64,000 bases of DNA, taken from positions 2,852,001-2,916,000 of the forward strand of contig NZ_CP098325.1 in the NCBI RefSeq assembly GCF_023639785.1. The letters run 5' to 3'. A model generated the notes under the pieces. That model was not told the origin of the DNA and searched no databases. It was given only the letters and a program-made list of their open reading frames with translations. The position numbers and the translations under genes are program-made. This document shows, piece after piece, positions 21,158-33,714 of this stretch; positions within the stretch are counted from its first letter, which is position 1; each line of letters opens with the position of its first letter. The stretch is from Leclercia adecarboxylata. Its GTDB lineage: Bacteria; Pseudomonadota; Gammaproteobacteria; Enterobacterales; Enterobacteriaceae.

Positions 21158-22930
21158 TCAGTTTTTCTCTTCCTTTTTCACCACGTCGATACCCAGTTCG
21201 CTCAGGGAGGCCGGGTTAGCGAAGCTTGGCGCTTCGGTCATCAGACACGCAGCGGCGGTGGTTTTCGGGAAGGCGATAACATCACGAATGTTGTCGGTGC
21301 CGGTCAGCAGCATGGTCAGACGGTCCAGACCAAACGCCAGGCCTGCATGCGGCGGTGTGCCGTACTTCAGGGCGTCCAGCAGGAAGCCAAACTTCTCGCG
21401 CTGCTCTTGTTCGTTAATGCCCAGAATGCCAAACACGGTCTGCTGCATGTCGCCGCTGTGGATACGTACGGAACCGCCGCCCACTTCGTAACCGTTGATC
21501 ACCATGTCGTAGGCGTTAGCGACCGCCTCTTCCGGTGCCGCTTTCAGCTCTGCCGCGGTCATCTCTTTTGGCGAGGTGAACGGGTGGTGCATTGCGGTCA
21601 GACCGCCTTCGCCGTCGTCTTCGAACATCGGGAAGTCGATAACCCACAGCGGCGCCCATTTGGCTTCGTCAGTCAGGCTCAGATCTTTGCCCAGCTTCAG
21701 ACGCAGCGCGCCCAGCGCGTCGGCAACCACTTTCTTGTTGTCGGCGCCGAAGAAGATCATGTCGCCGTCCTGGGCTTCGGTACGCGCCAGAATGGATTCG
21801 ACGATCTCAGCATTCAGGAATTTCGCCACCGGGCTGGTGATGCCCTCGATGCCTTTCGCGCGCTCGGTGACTTTGATGTAAGCCAGGCCTTTCGCACCGT
21901 AGATCTTGATGAAATTGCCGTAGTCGTCAATCTGCTTACGGCTCAGGCTTGCACCGCCCGGTACGCGCAGCGCGGCGACGCGGCCTTTCGGATCGTTGGC
22001 CGGGCCAGAGAAGACCGCGAACTCCACGTCTTTCAGCAGGTCAGCAACGTCTACCAGCTCCATCGGGTTGCGCAGGTCTGGTTTGTCAGAGCCGTAGCGA
22101 CGTTCCGCCTCAGCGAAGGTCATGACAGGGAAGTCGCCCAGATCCACGCCCTTCACGTCCTGCCACAAGCTGCGTACCAGCGCTTGCATCACTTCACGCA
22201 CTTGTTCAGCGGTCATGAAGGAGGTTTCGACGTCGATCTGGGTAAATTCTGGCTGACGGTCAGCACGCAGGTCTTCGTCACGGAAGCATTTCACGATCTG
22301 ATAGTAGCGGTCGAAACCGGACATCATCAGCAGCTGTTTGAACAGCTGTGGAGACTGCGGCAGCGCGTAGAATTTGCCTTTATGAACACGGGATGGCACG
22401 AGGTAGTCACGCGCGCCTTCCGGGGTCGCTTTGGTCAGCATCGGGGTTTCGATATCGAGGAAACCGTGATCGTCCATAAAGCGGCGCACCAGGCTGGTGA
22501 TTTTCGCACGGGTTTTCAGGCGCTCGGCCATTTCCGGGCGACGCAGGTCGAGGTAGCGATACTTCAGACGCGCTTCTTCGGTATTGACGTGGTTGAAGTC
22601 CAGCGGCAGTGAATCTGAACGGTTAATGATGGTCAGATCGGTCGCCAGCACTTCGATTTCGCCGGTCGCCATGTCGCTGTTGATGTTCTTTTCGTCACGC
22701 GCACGCACGGTACCGGTCACCTGGATGCAGAACTCGTTACGCAGTTCAGCAGCCAGCTTTAACGCATCGGCGCGGTCTGGATCGAAAAACACCTGCACGA
22801 TGCCTTCACGGTCGCGCATATCGATAAAGATAAGGCTGCCAAGATCACGACGACGGTTGACCCAACCACACAGGGTCACCTGCTGTCCGACGTGGGACTG
22901 ACGCAGCTGCCCGCAATATTCTGTACGCAT
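21158..22930 (-). CDS. aspS: Aspartyl-tRNA synthetase
   Basis: This 590-residue class IIb synthetase of the bacterial type has an N-terminal OB anticodon-binding domain (about 1-105), a catalytic core with motif 2 ([16 protein letters not shown]) and motif 3 ([13 protein letters not shown]), and the bacterial GAD insertion (about 290-420). Length matches E. coli AspRS. It is the first gene of the aspS-nudB-yebC-ruvC run. Its upstream 240 bp (22931-23170) holds the divergent promoters to yecD, with no other gene visible. Confidence 0.98.
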   Translation of the reverse strand: MRTEYCGQLRQSHVGQQVTLCGWVNRRRDLGSLIFIDMRDREGIVQVFFDPDRADALKLAAELRNEFCIQVTGTVRARDEKNINSDMATGEIEVLATDLTIINRSDSLPLDFNHVNTEEARLKYRYLDLRRPEMAERLKTRAKITSLVRRFMDDHGFLDIETPMLTKATPEGARDYLVPSRVHKGKFYALPQSPQLFKQLLMMSGFDRYYQIVKCFRDEDLRADRQPEFTQIDVETSFMTAEQVREVMQALVRSLWQDVKGVDLGDFPVMTFAEAERRYGSDKPDLRNPMELVDVADLLKDVEFAVFSGPANDPKGRVAALRVPGGASLSRKQIDDYGNFIKIYGAKGLAYIKVTERAKGIEGITSPVAKFLNAEIVESILARTEAQDGDMIFFGADNKKVVADALGALRLKLGKDLSLTDEAKWAPLWVIDFPMFEDDGEGGLTAMHHPFTSPKEMTAAELKAAPEEAVANAYDMVINGYEVGGGSVRIHSGDMQQTVFGILGINEQEQREKFGFLLDALKYGTPPHAGLAFGLDRLTMLLTGTDNIRDVIAFPKTTAAACLMTEAPSFANPASLSELGIDVVKKEEKN

Positions 22931-23170
22931 GAGATATCCCTTAACTTAGCCGCAGGCTACAAGGTCGCAGCTTTCTGTATGTCAAACTGGATGAAAAAAG
23001 GCGGCTATTATACTGGAAATTCCGCCAGACGATAAGAGAGAAGCGCGCCAGACGCGCGTTTGCTGCTCGCATCTTGCATATTCTCACAAAATTTAACAAA
23101 AATATCAGACCTGGAACAGGCTGGCTCAGCGTAAGGTATTGGCCAGGCTAACTCTTTAACAGGAAAAACC

Positions 23171-23737
23171 ATGTTCACACTCGACGCCGCCCGTACCGCC
23201 CTTGTGGTAATTGATTTACAGGAAGGTATCCTGCCCTTTGCCGGGGGTCCGCATACCGCCCAGGATGTGGTCAGCCGCAGCGCACGTCTGGCAGAAAAAT
23301 GCCGCGCCAGCGGCGCGCCGGTAGTAATGGTGCGCGTGGGCTGGTCCGCCGATTTCGCCGAGGCGCTGAAGCAGCCGGTGGATGCCCAGGGCGCGGCCCA
23401 TGCCCTGCCGGACAACTGGTGGGACTATCCGCTGTCGCTCGGCAAGCAGGAAAGCGATATCGAAGTGACCAAACGCCAGTGGGGTGCCTTCTACGGTACC
23501 GATCTGGAGCTACAGCTGCGCCGTCGCGGCATCGACACTATAATTCTGTGCGGGATCGCTACCAACATTGGCGTGGAATCCACTGCGCGCAACGCCTGGG
23601 AGCTGGGCTTTAATCTGGTGATCGCCGAAGATGCCTGTAGCACGGCCACCACCGAGCAGCACCAGGCCAGCATGACCCATATCTTCCCGCGCATTGCCCG
23701 GGTACGCAGCACCGACGAGATTATCAGCGCACTATGA
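23171..23737 (+). CDS. yecD: YecD, isochorismatase-family hydrolase
   Basis: This 188-residue cysteine hydrolase of the isochorismatase-like superfamily shows the catalytic triad positions: Asp in VVIDLQEG, Lys in VTKRQWGAF and Cys in [15 protein letters not shown]. The substrate is unknown and the protein is too short and too divergent to be called an isochorismatase proper. The ATG follows an AGGAAAA ribosome site. Its last codons overlap yecE by 4 bp, so the two are translationally coupled. Confidence 0.93.
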   Translation: MFTLDAARTALVVIDLQEGILPFAGGPHTAQDVVSRSARLAEKCRASGAPVVMVRVGWSADFAEALKQPVDAQGAAHALPDNWWDYPLSLGKQESDIEVTKRQWGAFYGTDLELQLRRRGIDTIILCGIATNIGVESTARNAWELGFNLVIAEDACSTATTEQHQASMTHIFPRIARVRSTDEIISAL

Positions 23738-24552
23738 TCTATCTGGGGTTACCCCAATGGTCGCACCCGAAATGGGTGCGGCTGGGGATTACCGGTCTCG
23801 AAGAATATGCCCGCCACTTTAACTGTGTGGAGGGCAATACCACGCTGTACGCGCTGCCTAAACCCGAGGTCGTGGCGCGCTGGCGGGAACAGACCGGCGA
23901 CGACTTCCGCTTCTGCTTTAAATTCCCGGCCACCATCTCCCATCAGGCCGCGCTGCGTAACTGTGATGATTTAACCGCCGAGTTTTTCACCCGTCTGTCG
24001 CCGCTTTCCGACCGCATCGGCCAGTACTGGGTGCAGCTCCCCGCCACCTTCGGGCCCCGGGATCTGCCCGCGCTCTGGCAGTTTCTCGACGCCCTGCCAC
24101 GGGAATTTACCTACGGCGTTGAAGTCCGTCATCCTGAATTCTTTATAAAAGGCGAAGCCGAGAAAGCGCTTAACCGGGGCCTGCACGAGCGTGGTGTCAA
24201 CCGGACGATCCTCGACAGCCGTCCCGTTCATGCCGCCACGCCGCACAACGAAGCCATCATCGAGGCGCAGCGCAAAAAACCGAAGGTGCCGGTGCATGCG
24301 GTGATGACCGCCAACAATCCGATGGTGCGGTTTATCGGCAGCGATAATATGCCGCAAAACCAGGTGCTGTTTGCCGTCTGGTTGCAGACCCTGGCGAAGT
24401 GGGAACAGACCGCCACGCCCTATCTTTTTTTACATACCCCCGATATCGCCCAGGCGCCGGAACTGGTCGATGCTCTCTGGCAGGCCTTGCAGGCCGTGGC
24501 GCCGTCCATCGGCAACGCCCCCACTATTCCGCAGCAATCTTCTCTTTTCTGA
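23734..24552 (+). CDS. yecE: YecE, DUF72 family protein
   Basis: This 272-residue TIM-barrel protein of the DUF72 family has the conserved [10 protein letters not shown] start, an [10 protein letters not shown] segment and a [10 protein letters not shown] motif. Biochemical function is not established. It overlaps yecD by an ATGA junction and ends 51 bp before yecN. Length equals E. coli YecE. Confidence 0.93.
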   Translation: MIYLGLPQWSHPKWVRLGITGLEEYARHFNCVEGNTTLYALPKPEVVARWREQTGDDFRFCFKFPATISHQAALRNCDDLTAEFFTRLSPLSDRIGQYWVQLPATFGPRDLPALWQFLDALPREFTYGVEVRHPEFFIKGEAEKALNRGLHERGVNRTILDSRPVHAATPHNEAIIEAQRKKPKVPVHAVMTANNPMVRFIGSDNMPQNQVLFAVWLQTLAKWEQTATPYLFLHTPDIAQAPELVDALWQALQAVAPSIGNAPTIPQQSSLF

Positions 24553-24603
24553 TCTCAGCCCCTATCATATGAAGTGCCATCTGCAAAAAAACAGGGAGTT
24601 TGT

Positions 24604-26748
<2,145 letters not shown>

Positions 26749-26751
26749 TTT

Positions 26752-26775
26752 CCCCTCTCCCCGCACGGGAGAGGG
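26752..26775. repeat. CCCTCTCCC/GGGAGAGGG intergenic hairpin, copy 3
   Basis: The nine-bp stem (26753-26761 against 26767-26775) lies four bases after the cmoB stop and is followed by AACAAAAAAT on the plus strand. It belongs to the same family as the copies at 12618 and 17642. Confidence 0.7.
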
Positions 26776-26790
26776 AACAAAAAATAGATA

Positions 26791-26822
26791 AAAAAAGGCC
26801 CCTGTTGAATTTGCAGGGGCCT
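26791..26822 (-). terminator. Rho-independent terminator of cutC
   Basis: The nine-bp stem AGGCCCCTG (26796-26804) pairs with 26814-26822 and is followed on the minus strand by a run of T. It lies about 50 bp beyond the cutC stop. Confidence 0.85.
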
Positions 26823-26873
26823 GGTACAAACAAGCATCATATTGGGCGACATGATGCGCGGTAAAAACTGGTT

Positions 26874-27617
26874 TCAGCGGCGATACTGCTCGATTATCGC
26901 CTTCATTCGGGCTACCGACTCTCCCTCTACGCCATAGCGGGAATATTCATCCGCTTCGGCATCCGTCGACATCGACAACCCTGTATTGCGATAGCGCATG
27001 GGTGATGGCCACCACTTGCCTGCCGAGCTGTGAAGCTCTTCAACCCCTGCCTCTAAGAACGTCTCCAGGTTGGCGGCGCGAACGCCAGCACCTGCCATTA
27101 TTATTGGAACACCTGATTGCGCTTTTAGTTCCTTAATTAATGAAATACCTTTTTCCGCAGACGACTGCTGCCCGGACGTCAGCACCCGCGCCACCCCCAG
27201 TTCCGCCAGCTTTTCAAAGCCTTGATGAGGATTGACGCACATATCAAAGGCGCGATGAAAAGTTACCGCCATCCCCTGCGCGGCGGCCATAATCTGGCGC
27301 ATACGCGGCATATCGATTTCGCCATCCTCATCCAGCAGGCCGGTCACCAGCCCCGGATAGCCCAGGTCTTTTACGCAGGCGATATCCTCGAGCATGGCGT
27401 TGAACTCGCTGCTGCTGTAGCAAAAATCCCCGCCGCGGGGCCGGATAATCGGATGAACCGGGATACTCACCGCCTGACGCACCGATTTCAGTACGCCATA
27501 AGAGGGGGTCAGCCCGCCCTCTTTCGGGGCGGCACAGAGTTCAATGCGATCGGCGCCATGCTGCTGCGCAGTCAGGGCACACTCCATGCTGTAACAACAG
27601 ATTTCCAGCAATGCCAT
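26874..27617 (-). CDS. cutC: Copper homeostasis protein CutC family
   Basis: This 247-residue TIM-barrel protein has the conserved segments [28 protein letters not shown] and VTFHRAFD. E. coli CutC was first linked to copper tolerance, but that phenotype has been attributed in part to a nearby small RNA, so the true function is uncertain. It follows yecM by 9 bp and both are likely cotranscribed. Confidence 0.94.
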   Translation of the reverse strand: MALLEICCYSMECALTAQQHGADRIELCAAPKEGGLTPSYGVLKSVRQAVSIPVHPIIRPRGGDFCYSSSEFNAMLEDIACVKDLGYPGLVTGLLDEDGEIDMPRMRQIMAAAQGMAVTFHRAFDMCVNPHQGFEKLAELGVARVLTSGQQSSAEKGISLIKELKAQSGVPIIMAGAGVRAANLETFLEAGVEELHSSAGKWWPSPMRYRNTGLSMSTDAEADEYSRYGVEGESVARMKAIIEQYRR

Positions 27618-27626
27618 AAAAGCTCC

Positions 27627-28187
27627 TTATTGTTCGCTGGCGACAATCTCTTCGATGGTCCAGGGGTGAAACTTCACCGTCACGCTGCCGTCGGTGACCG
27701 CCAGAGTGGGGTTAGGCAGGCGCTCGCGCTCCCCTTTGGGCGAGCTGGTTTTAACAAAGATCCCAGGCTGGCTTAGCCCCTCGTCAGAGAGCAACGCCAG
27801 GGCGCGGGCATTCAGCGTGTCCGGGTCGCCGGGCAGGACGATTTCGATATGTTCCCAGCCTTCGTGGGGATAGCGTTTTTCACCCGGCCAGGGCAGTTCA
27901 ACCACGTCAAAGCGCCAGTGGGCAACGCACACCGGCTCATGCAGCTTAAACAGGCAGATAGGACGGCCATTGATGTTGTTTTCTGAGAGCAGCTCGCCGC
28001 ACTGCTCAAACCCTCGCCGCCAGCGTTCTGCGGTGGCGTTCTGATGGCAGCGCAGGGAGATGTGGTCCGCCGCGAGGGGGGTGATATCCAGCCCCAGGCG
28101 AGCGGAAAGCGCCGCAAAGGCGTCGATGAAACGCGGTAAGTCGGCTGCAATGTCCTGCAGCTCGTCAACAGATTGCCAGTTCGCCAT
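27627..28187 (-). CDS. yecM: YecM family protein
   Basis: This 186-residue protein of the YecM/VOC-like fold has the conserved HISLRCHQNATAERWR, ICLFKLHEP and HEGWEHIEIVLPG segments whose His and Glu residues form a predicted metal site. The biochemical role is unknown. The start at 28187 (MANWQSVDEL) matches E. coli; an adjacent ATG one codon upstream is equally possible. An AAGAG ribosome site is about 7 bases upstream. Confidence 0.92.
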   Translation of the reverse strand: MANWQSVDELQDIAADLPRFIDAFAALSARLGLDITPLAADHISLRCHQNATAERWRRGFEQCGELLSENNINGRPICLFKLHEPVCVAHWRFDVVELPWPGEKRYPHEGWEHIEIVLPGDPDTLNARALALLSDEGLSQPGIFVKTSSPKGERERLPNPTLAVTDGSVTVKFHPWTIEEIVASEQ

Positions 28188-28361
28188 CATTAATACTCTT
28201 GTCGTCATGCAAAAGCGTTAATTTACTCTGTTGCCCGCCTGCGACCAACCGCTGATTTGAGCCGGTGCTGACGGCAACGGGCAATTGCAGTATACTCCCG
28301 GCCTAATTTCTTTAACTGACACGACAGCATGATGGTCGCGTCAAAAATGTAAGGTATCCCG

Positions 28362-30095
28362 GTGAATATTCAGGCTCTTCTCTCAGAAAAAGTCAGTCAG
28401 GCACTGATTGCTGCAGGCGCACCTGCAGACTGTGAACCGCAGGTTCGTCAGTCAGCGAAAGTACAGTTTGGCGACTATCAGGCCAATGGCGTGATGGCAG
28501 TGGCTAAAAAACTGGGCATGGCGCCGCGACAACTCGCAGAGCAGGTCCTGACGCATCTGGATCTTACGGGTATCGCCAGCAAAACCGAAATCGCCGGGCC
28601 GGGCTTTATCAATATCTTCCTCGACCCTGCTTTCCTGGCGCAGAACGTCGATGCCGCGCTGCAGTCTGACCGTCTGGGCGTGGCCCAGCCGCAGGCTCAG
28701 ACCATCGTTGTCGACTACTCCGCCCCGAACGTGGCGAAAGAGATGCACGTCGGCCACCTGCGCTCCACCATCATCGGTGACGCCGCGGTGCGTACCCTGG
28801 AGTTCCTCGGACACAACGTGATCCGTGCGAACCACGTCGGCGACTGGGGCACCCAGTTCGGCATGCTGATCGCCTGGCTGGAGAAACAGCAGCAGGAAAA
28901 CGCCGGTGAGATGGCGCTGGCGGACCTCGAAGGTTTCTACCGTGACGCGAAAAAGCACTACGACGAAGACGAAGCCTTCGCCGAGCGCGCGCGTAGCTAC
29001 GTGGTGAAACTGCAGGGCGGCGACGCGTACTTCCTCGAGATGTGGCGCAAGCTGGTGGACATTACCATGTCCCAGAACCAGATCACCTACGACCGCCTGA
29101 ACGTCACCCTGACCCGTAAAGACGTAATGGGTGAAAGCCTCTACAACCCAATGCTGGCCGGTATCGTGGCCGATCTGAAGGCCAAAGGCCTGGCGGTCGA
29201 AAGCGAAGGCGCGACGGTGGTATTCCTTGATGAGTACAAAAACAAGGAAGGCGAACCGATGGGCGTCATCATCCAGAAAAAGGATGGCGGCTTCCTCTAC
29301 ACCACCACCGATATCGCCTGCGCCAAGTATCGCTACGAGACGCTGCATGCGGATCGCGTGCTCTATTACATCGACTCCCGACAGCACCAGCACCTGATGC
29401 AGGCGTGGACCATCGTGCGCAAAGCTGGCTACGTGCCGGATTCCGTACCGCTGGAACACCACATGTTCGGCATGATGCTGGGTAAAGACGGTAAGCCGTT
29501 CAAGACCCGCGCAGGCGGCACCGTGAAGCTGGCGGATCTGCTGGATGAGGCGCTGGAGCGTGCCCGCCGTCTGGTGGCCGAGAAAAACCCGGACATGCCT
29601 GCTGACGAGCTGGAAAAACTGGCTAACGCCGTCGGTATCGGTGCGGTGAAATATGCGGATCTCTCCAAGAACCGTACCACCGACTACGTCTTCGACTGGG
29701 ATAATATGCTGGCGTTTGAAGGTAACACCGCGCCGTACATGCAGTATGCCTATACCCGCGTGCTGTCTGTCTTCCGTAAGGCTGACATCGATGAAAGCGT
29801 GCTGGCCCAGGCGCAGGTGACGATTACCGAAGATCGTGAGGCGCAACTGGCAGCGCGTCTGCTGCAGTTCGAAGAGACCCTCTCCGTGGTGGCCCGCGAC
29901 GGTACGCCGCACGTGATGTGTGCCTACCTGTACGATCTGGCTGGCCTGTTCTCTGGCTTCTATGAGCACTGCCCTATCCTCTCCGCCGAAAGCGAAGCGG
30001 TCCGCAACAGCCGCCTGAAGCTGGCGCAGCTGACGGCGAAGACCCTGAAGCTGGGTCTGGATACCCTGGGTATCGAAACCGTAGAACGTATGTAA
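28362..30095 (+). CDS. argS: Arginyl-tRNA synthetase
   Basis: This 577-residue class Ia synthetase starts with GTG, as E. coli argS does. An N-terminal Add-1 domain (about 1-110) precedes the catalytic Rossmann core with the HIGH-type motif HVGH (in [10 protein letters not shown]) and the KMSKS-equivalent region (KPFKTRAGG), and an anticodon-binding DALR domain is at the C-terminus (about 450-577). Length is identical to E. coli ArgRS. A terminator lies 5 bp after the stop. Confidence 0.98.
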   Translation: MNIQALLSEKVSQALIAAGAPADCEPQVRQSAKVQFGDYQANGVMAVAKKLGMAPRQLAEQVLTHLDLTGIASKTEIAGPGFINIFLDPAFLAQNVDAALQSDRLGVAQPQAQTIVVDYSAPNVAKEMHVGHLRSTIIGDAAVRTLEFLGHNVIRANHVGDWGTQFGMLIAWLEKQQQENAGEMALADLEGFYRDAKKHYDEDEAFAERARSYVVKLQGGDAYFLEMWRKLVDITMSQNQITYDRLNVTLTRKDVMGESLYNPMLAGIVADLKAKGLAVESEGATVVFLDEYKNKEGEPMGVIIQKKDGGFLYTTTDIACAKYRYETLHADRVLYYIDSRQHQHLMQAWTIVRKAGYVPDSVPLEHHMFGMMLGKDGKPFKTRAGGTVKLADLLDEALERARRLVAEKNPDMPADELEKLANAVGIGAVKYADLSKNRTTDYVFDWDNMLAFEGNTAPYMQYAYTRVLSVFRKADIDESVLAQAQVTITEDREAQLAARLLQFEETLSVVARDGTPHVMCAYLYDLAGLFSGFYEHCPILSAESEAVRNSRLKLAQLTAKTLKLGLDTLGIETVERM

Positions 30096-30100
30096 AAACA

Positions 30101-30129
30101 AACCCGGCGAAAGCCGGGTTTATTGTTTT
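30101..30129 (+). terminator. Rho-independent terminator of argS
   Basis: The stem AACCCGGC-GAAA-GCCGGGTT (30101-30120) is followed by TATTGTTTT. The GAAA tetraloop makes it stable. Confidence 0.85.
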
Positions 30130-30130
30130 G

Positions 30131-30159
30131 TAGCCCCGGTAAGCGCAGCGCCCCCGGGG
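30131..30159. repeat. REP element after argS
   Basis: CCCCGGTAAGCGCAGCGCCC and its flank form a REP-type palindrome of the family seen at 5544, with the outer stem changed to CCCCGG/CCGGGG. It marks the junction between the conserved argS and the accessory GH105 gene. Confidence 0.7.
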
Positions 30160-30172
30160 AATTTTCACAAGA

Positions 30173-31312
30173 TCAGAAGAACTTCCGCAGATATTCCGTC
30201 AGACACAAAATCGCCATCGCCTGACCGTACGGCATGGAGGTCAACGGGATCTGGCGATAGAATTCCAGATCGCTGCCCATCCCGGTGCCGAACGAGGTTT
30301 GCAGCAGCTCACCTTCCGGGGAGATGTTTTTCACAATCCCGCGAATGGCTTTCTCCGCCACCTCCGTATACTCCGGCCCCACATAGCGCTTGCGCACCGC
30401 TTTCAGGATCCCGTAGCTGAACCCTGCCGTGGCGGACGCCTCCAGGTAGGAGTCTGGATCGTCGAGTAGCGTATGCCACAGGCCGCTTTCGTCCTGGCAC
30501 TTCGCCAGCGCGGCAATCTGCGCATTCAGCACCTGCACCAGATAACGGCGCACGGCGTTGTTTTCCGGCAGTTCCACCAGCTCGAGGAAATCCGGGATCA
30601 CAATCGTCAGCCAGCTGTTGCCGCGCGCCCAGCGGGCGTTAGCAAAGTTATGCTGACCGTCGTAGCTCCAGCCGTGGAACCACAGGCCGGTCTCCCTGTC
30701 CATCAGGTTCTGCACATGCAGCAGGAACTGATACACCGCCTCTTCCACGTACTCTGGCTTGTTGAGCAGTTTGCCAATCTTCGCCAGCGGCAGGACGGTC
30801 ATCATCAGGGTGTCGTCCCACATCTGCTGGTGGTTCTCTTCCGCCAGGGTGATGTGCTGCATGCCGCCGTGTTCGGTGCGCGGCATCTCGTTCATCGCCC
30901 ACTCGGCCCAGCTCTCCAGCCACGGCAGCCAGGCCGGGTTGCGCGTCTCTTCATAGCGATACGCAAGGGTCAAAAACGGCGACATGGTGTTAACGTTTTT
31001 GGTGGTGGCCCCCTCGGCAAAACGGTCGGTAAACCAGCTGTCGATGATGTCGCGCATCGCTTCATCCCCGGTCTGGCAGTAATACTGCCAGATACCGTAG
31101 AGACCCACTCCGTGGGTCCACTCCCAGCCCGCCCAGCCTTTGGTGTCGATGACCCGCCCGTCGTCCAGCCGCAGTAAAAACTCGCCGGTTTTATCGTGAA
31201 TGTTCACCAGGTTATGCGTCACTTTTTGGATCAGCGTTTTCAGCTCATCTCTGGCGATAAAACGCTCTGGCTGACGCAGTAACGGGCTATGTTTGACAGG
31301 CCAAACCTTCAT
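30173..31312 (-). CDS. GH105 unsaturated rhamnogalacturonyl hydrolase (RhiN/YteR-like)
   Basis: This 379-residue (alpha/alpha)6-barrel glycoside hydrolase of family 88/105 has no signal peptide, so it is cytoplasmic. These enzymes hydrate and split the unsaturated galacturonyl residue left at the non-reducing end of rhamnogalacturonan fragments after lyase action. Conserved aromatic/substrate segments WEWTHGVGLYG (63-73) and QMWDDTLMM (163-171; D166 or D167 is the likely catalytic acid) and ARWARGNSWL are present. It lies 4 bp downstream of a GPH symporter gene, the same pairing as rhiT-rhiN in soft-rot bacteria. E. coli K-12 lacks this pair at this locus. The exact disaccharide specificity is inferred. 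Confidence 0.85.
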   Translation of the reverse strand: MKVWPVKHSPLLRQPERFIARDELKTLIQKVTHNLVNIHDKTGEFLLRLDDGRVIDTKGWAGWEWTHGVGLYGIWQYYCQTGDEAMRDIIDSWFTDRFAEGATTKNVNTMSPFLTLAYRYEETRNPAWLPWLESWAEWAMNEMPRTEHGGMQHITLAEENHQQMWDDTLMMTVLPLAKIGKLLNKPEYVEEAVYQFLLHVQNLMDRETGLWFHGWSYDGQHNFANARWARGNSWLTIVIPDFLELVELPENNAVRRYLVQVLNAQIAALAKCQDESGLWHTLLDDPDSYLEASATAGFSYGILKAVRKRYVGPEYTEVAEKAIRGIVKNISPEGELLQTSFGTGMGSDLEFYRQIPLTSMPYGQAMAILCLTEYLRKFF

Positions 31313-31316
31313 AATC

Positions 31317-32900
31317 TTAACCTCTGTTGTAAGTCGAATTCAGTGGAGCACGTTCTTTCAGGGACGGTGCAGCGGGCTTATTACGATTCAGATAACCGAT
31401 GTTGTTGTTACCCCACAGGCAGTCGTAAGGCATACCGGCCAGCATCTCAACCGTGGCACGGGCCTGCGGTGTGGCGGTTTCCGGCATCGCGCGGCCAGAC
31501 TCACGCATTTTGGCCGTCTCTTCGCGCAGCGTGCTGTGCGTTTGTAAGTTCAGCTTGAAGCGCAGCGACACCAGGAAGCCGCAGCACAGCACCAGGATGG
31601 TCCCCACGCTCAGGATCATCAGAATGGTGTGGCTTACCCCTTCCGGCTGCACTTTCTGGCCGCTCACAAAGCCGGACATCTGCATCACAATCCCCACCAG
31701 CATGATGGCACCCGCCTGAGAGGCCTTACGGGTCAGGGTCATGATGCCGGCGAAGATCCCTTCCCGGCGCTGGCCGGTGATGACTTCATCCACGTCAGCA
31801 ATGTAGGTGTAGGTGTTCCATGGAACGTAGTTGATCCCGCCGCGGCCCAGCCCCGCCAACGCGGAAACCAGCAGCAGCAGCGCGTAGATATCGCTCATCC
31901 CGGCATAATAGAGCCCGGCGTACGACATGGACGCGAGACCAAACAGCACCACCACCATGCGGTAGGACGGCGCCGGTCCAAAGCGGATGCACAGCGGGAT
32001 CATGGCGATAACGGCGAGGAACTGGAAGATAGCCATGGTGCCCAGCAGGTTGGAGGCCATGGAAGCTTCCTGCATCAGGACAAAGACCACGTAGTAGGTG
32101 AAGACGGCGTTGAACACGTCCTGGGCGATATAGCCCCCAAGGTACATCCCCAGATGCTGACGGAAGATTTTGATCCGCAGGGTGGAACTCAGCTCCACGA
32201 ACAGACGGTTCAGGCTCTGGCCGAGGGTCAGTTTTTGCTTCTCCTCTTCGGCGCGCAGCGCGGCTTCGCTCCACTCTTCACGCGGACGTTCCCAGGTGAA
32301 GAACCAGACGAAGGTCAGCATCAGGGCACAGAGCACCGAGAACACCAGGCTGGCATAGAAGAAGGAGACGGCGTTGTCTTTCCCGAAGTGGGTCAGCAGA
32401 ATACCCGGCAGGAACGAGGCCAGAATCGCCGACATCTGCGCCATTGAGATACGCGCCCCGGAGAATTTGGTTTTCTGTTTGAAATCGTCGGTCATCTCCG
32501 GCACCAGCGTTTCGTACGGGACCAGGATCATGGTGTAGACGATATCGAAGATGAGATAGGTCAGCAGGTAGTACCAGAAGCCCATATCCCCGACCCACAT
32601 CAGCGAATAGCTGAAGACGCACGGGATACCCAGCAGAATAAAGAACTTACGGCGGCCAAAGCGTTTGCCAAACCAGGTGGTCCCGAAGTTATCGGTCAGG
32701 AAGCCCATCAGCGGACTGACGACGGCATCAAGAACCCTGGCCGCCGCAAAGATGAAGGTGGCCTCAATCGGCGTAAGACCACAGAAAGTCGTGTAGAAAT
32801 ACAACAGCCAGGCAGCGGTCAGCGCTGTCGTTCCCGCCCCGAGAAAATCGCCCGATCCGTAAGCAAGATAGTTCGCGAGTCCAATTTTACGTGTTTTCAT
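31317..32900 (-). CDS. GPH-family (glycoside-pentoside-hexuronide) cation symporter, probably for rhamnogalacturonan oligosaccharides
   Basis: This 527-residue, 12-helix MFS-like symporter of the GPH family opens with LANYLAYGSGDFLGAG and carries the family's loop DAVVSPLMGFLTDNFGTTWFGKR near helix 2-3. A large central cytoplasmic loop (about 195-235) is typical. The C-terminal soluble tail of about 80 residues is longer than in melibiose-type members. Cotranscription with the GH105 hydrolase points to uptake of unsaturated pectic disaccharides. The 256 bp upstream (32901-33156) should contain the promoter; I could not assign an operator there and no regulator gene is adjacent. Confidence 0.82.
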   Translation of the reverse strand: MKTRKIGLANYLAYGSGDFLGAGTTALTAAWLLYFYTTFCGLTPIEATFIFAAARVLDAVVSPLMGFLTDNFGTTWFGKRFGRRKFFILLGIPCVFSYSLMWVGDMGFWYYLLTYLIFDIVYTMILVPYETLVPEMTDDFKQKTKFSGARISMAQMSAILASFLPGILLTHFGKDNAVSFFYASLVFSVLCALMLTFVWFFTWERPREEWSEAALRAEEEKQKLTLGQSLNRLFVELSSTLRIKIFRQHLGMYLGGYIAQDVFNAVFTYYVVFVLMQEASMASNLLGTMAIFQFLAVIAMIPLCIRFGPAPSYRMVVVLFGLASMSYAGLYYAGMSDIYALLLLVSALAGLGRGGINYVPWNTYTYIADVDEVITGQRREGIFAGIMTLTRKASQAGAIMLVGIVMQMSGFVSGQKVQPEGVSHTILMILSVGTILVLCCGFLVSLRFKLNLQTHSTLREETAKMRESGRAMPETATPQARATVEMLAGMPYDCLWGNNNIGYLNRNKPAAPSLKERAPLNSTYNRG

Positions 32901-33156
32901 TACCGTCGACCCTGTAAGTTTCAGATGACTCCCGGTTAACCCGGAGCTAACGGGAGTGACTACAGGGTTACAGTAAGAGTATCGCTACCGGGATACCTTT
33001 CTGTTTCTGCCATCACGGCGGGGCAACTGGCAAAAATGCAAAGAGATTTACTACGCGTGTCACTCTTTTATAAAACAGCGTTTCTCTTGCTTCAAAAGGC
33101 GGGGTCAAAAATGCGAGCCAGTCATCAGAATGGCCTGATAACTGGCGATAAAGCAT

Positions 33157-33672
33157 TCAGATATCCTCCGGGGCCGTCTCTTTTGTCGGCAAGCAGCTTA
33201 TCCAGATCAGATAAATCAGCCCTGCACAGCCGGTCAGGCTACTGAGGGCGCTGACGATCTGATCCGCACGAGCGGCATCTGTCTGGAAAAGCAAAACACG
33301 GTAAAGACCGTTGAGAATCAACGGCAGGATCAGCAGCTGTGTCAGTAGCCCCCCGCCAAACCACCATCCCGATCTTCCTGCATCGTGCATTCTGCGGATC
33401 CCGAGTGAGATCAGGGGCAGCAGCAGTATTAAAGGCGCAATAGCACTGAGGGGAAGCCAGACATACCAGGCCCATACCAGCATCATGCCACCCCGGGCGG
33501 TTGAATCGCTAACGGATACGGCAAGGAGGAGATAACTCATTGCCGCGATGAATACAAAAATCATGATATTAATTACGATAAATGACCAAAACGCTTTCCG
33601 CGTTGCGCGGCCCGTATAGACAAAGGTCTTTTTCCAGCCGTCAAAATAGCAATGCTTAATACTTTCGTTCAT
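33157..33672 (-). CDS. DUF805 family inner membrane protein
   Basis: This 171-residue protein shows the DUF805 layout: a soluble FVYTGRATRKAFW motif before the first helix, four hydrophobic helices, and the RRMHDAGRSGWW signature between helices 3 and 4. Proteins of this group (such as YhaH/YhaI) have no defined function. It is followed upstream by another small membrane protein gene at 33715-34146 on the same strand, 42 bp away, possibly forming a pair. Confidence 0.85.
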   Translation of the reverse strand: MNESIKHCYFDGWKKTFVYTGRATRKAFWSFIVINIMIFVFIAAMSYLLLAVSVSDSTARGGMMLVWAWYVWLPLSAIAPLILLLPLISLGIRRMHDAGRSGWWFGGGLLTQLLILPLILNGLYRVLLFQTDAARADQIVSALSSLTGCAGLIYLIWISCLPTKETAPEDI

Positions 33673-33714
33673 ATCTTCATCCTTTACGCGTTATATCCCT
33701 GACGTTATCAAAAA

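Noticed and set aside
21119..22612. 497-aa open frame opposite aspS
   Set aside because: Antisense shadow with His/Gln/Arg-rich sequence; aspS itself is certain.
28452..30101. 549-aa open frame opposite argS
   Set aside because: Antisense shadow of a highly expressed gene; His/Val/Arg-rich composition, no ribosome site, no recognisable domain.
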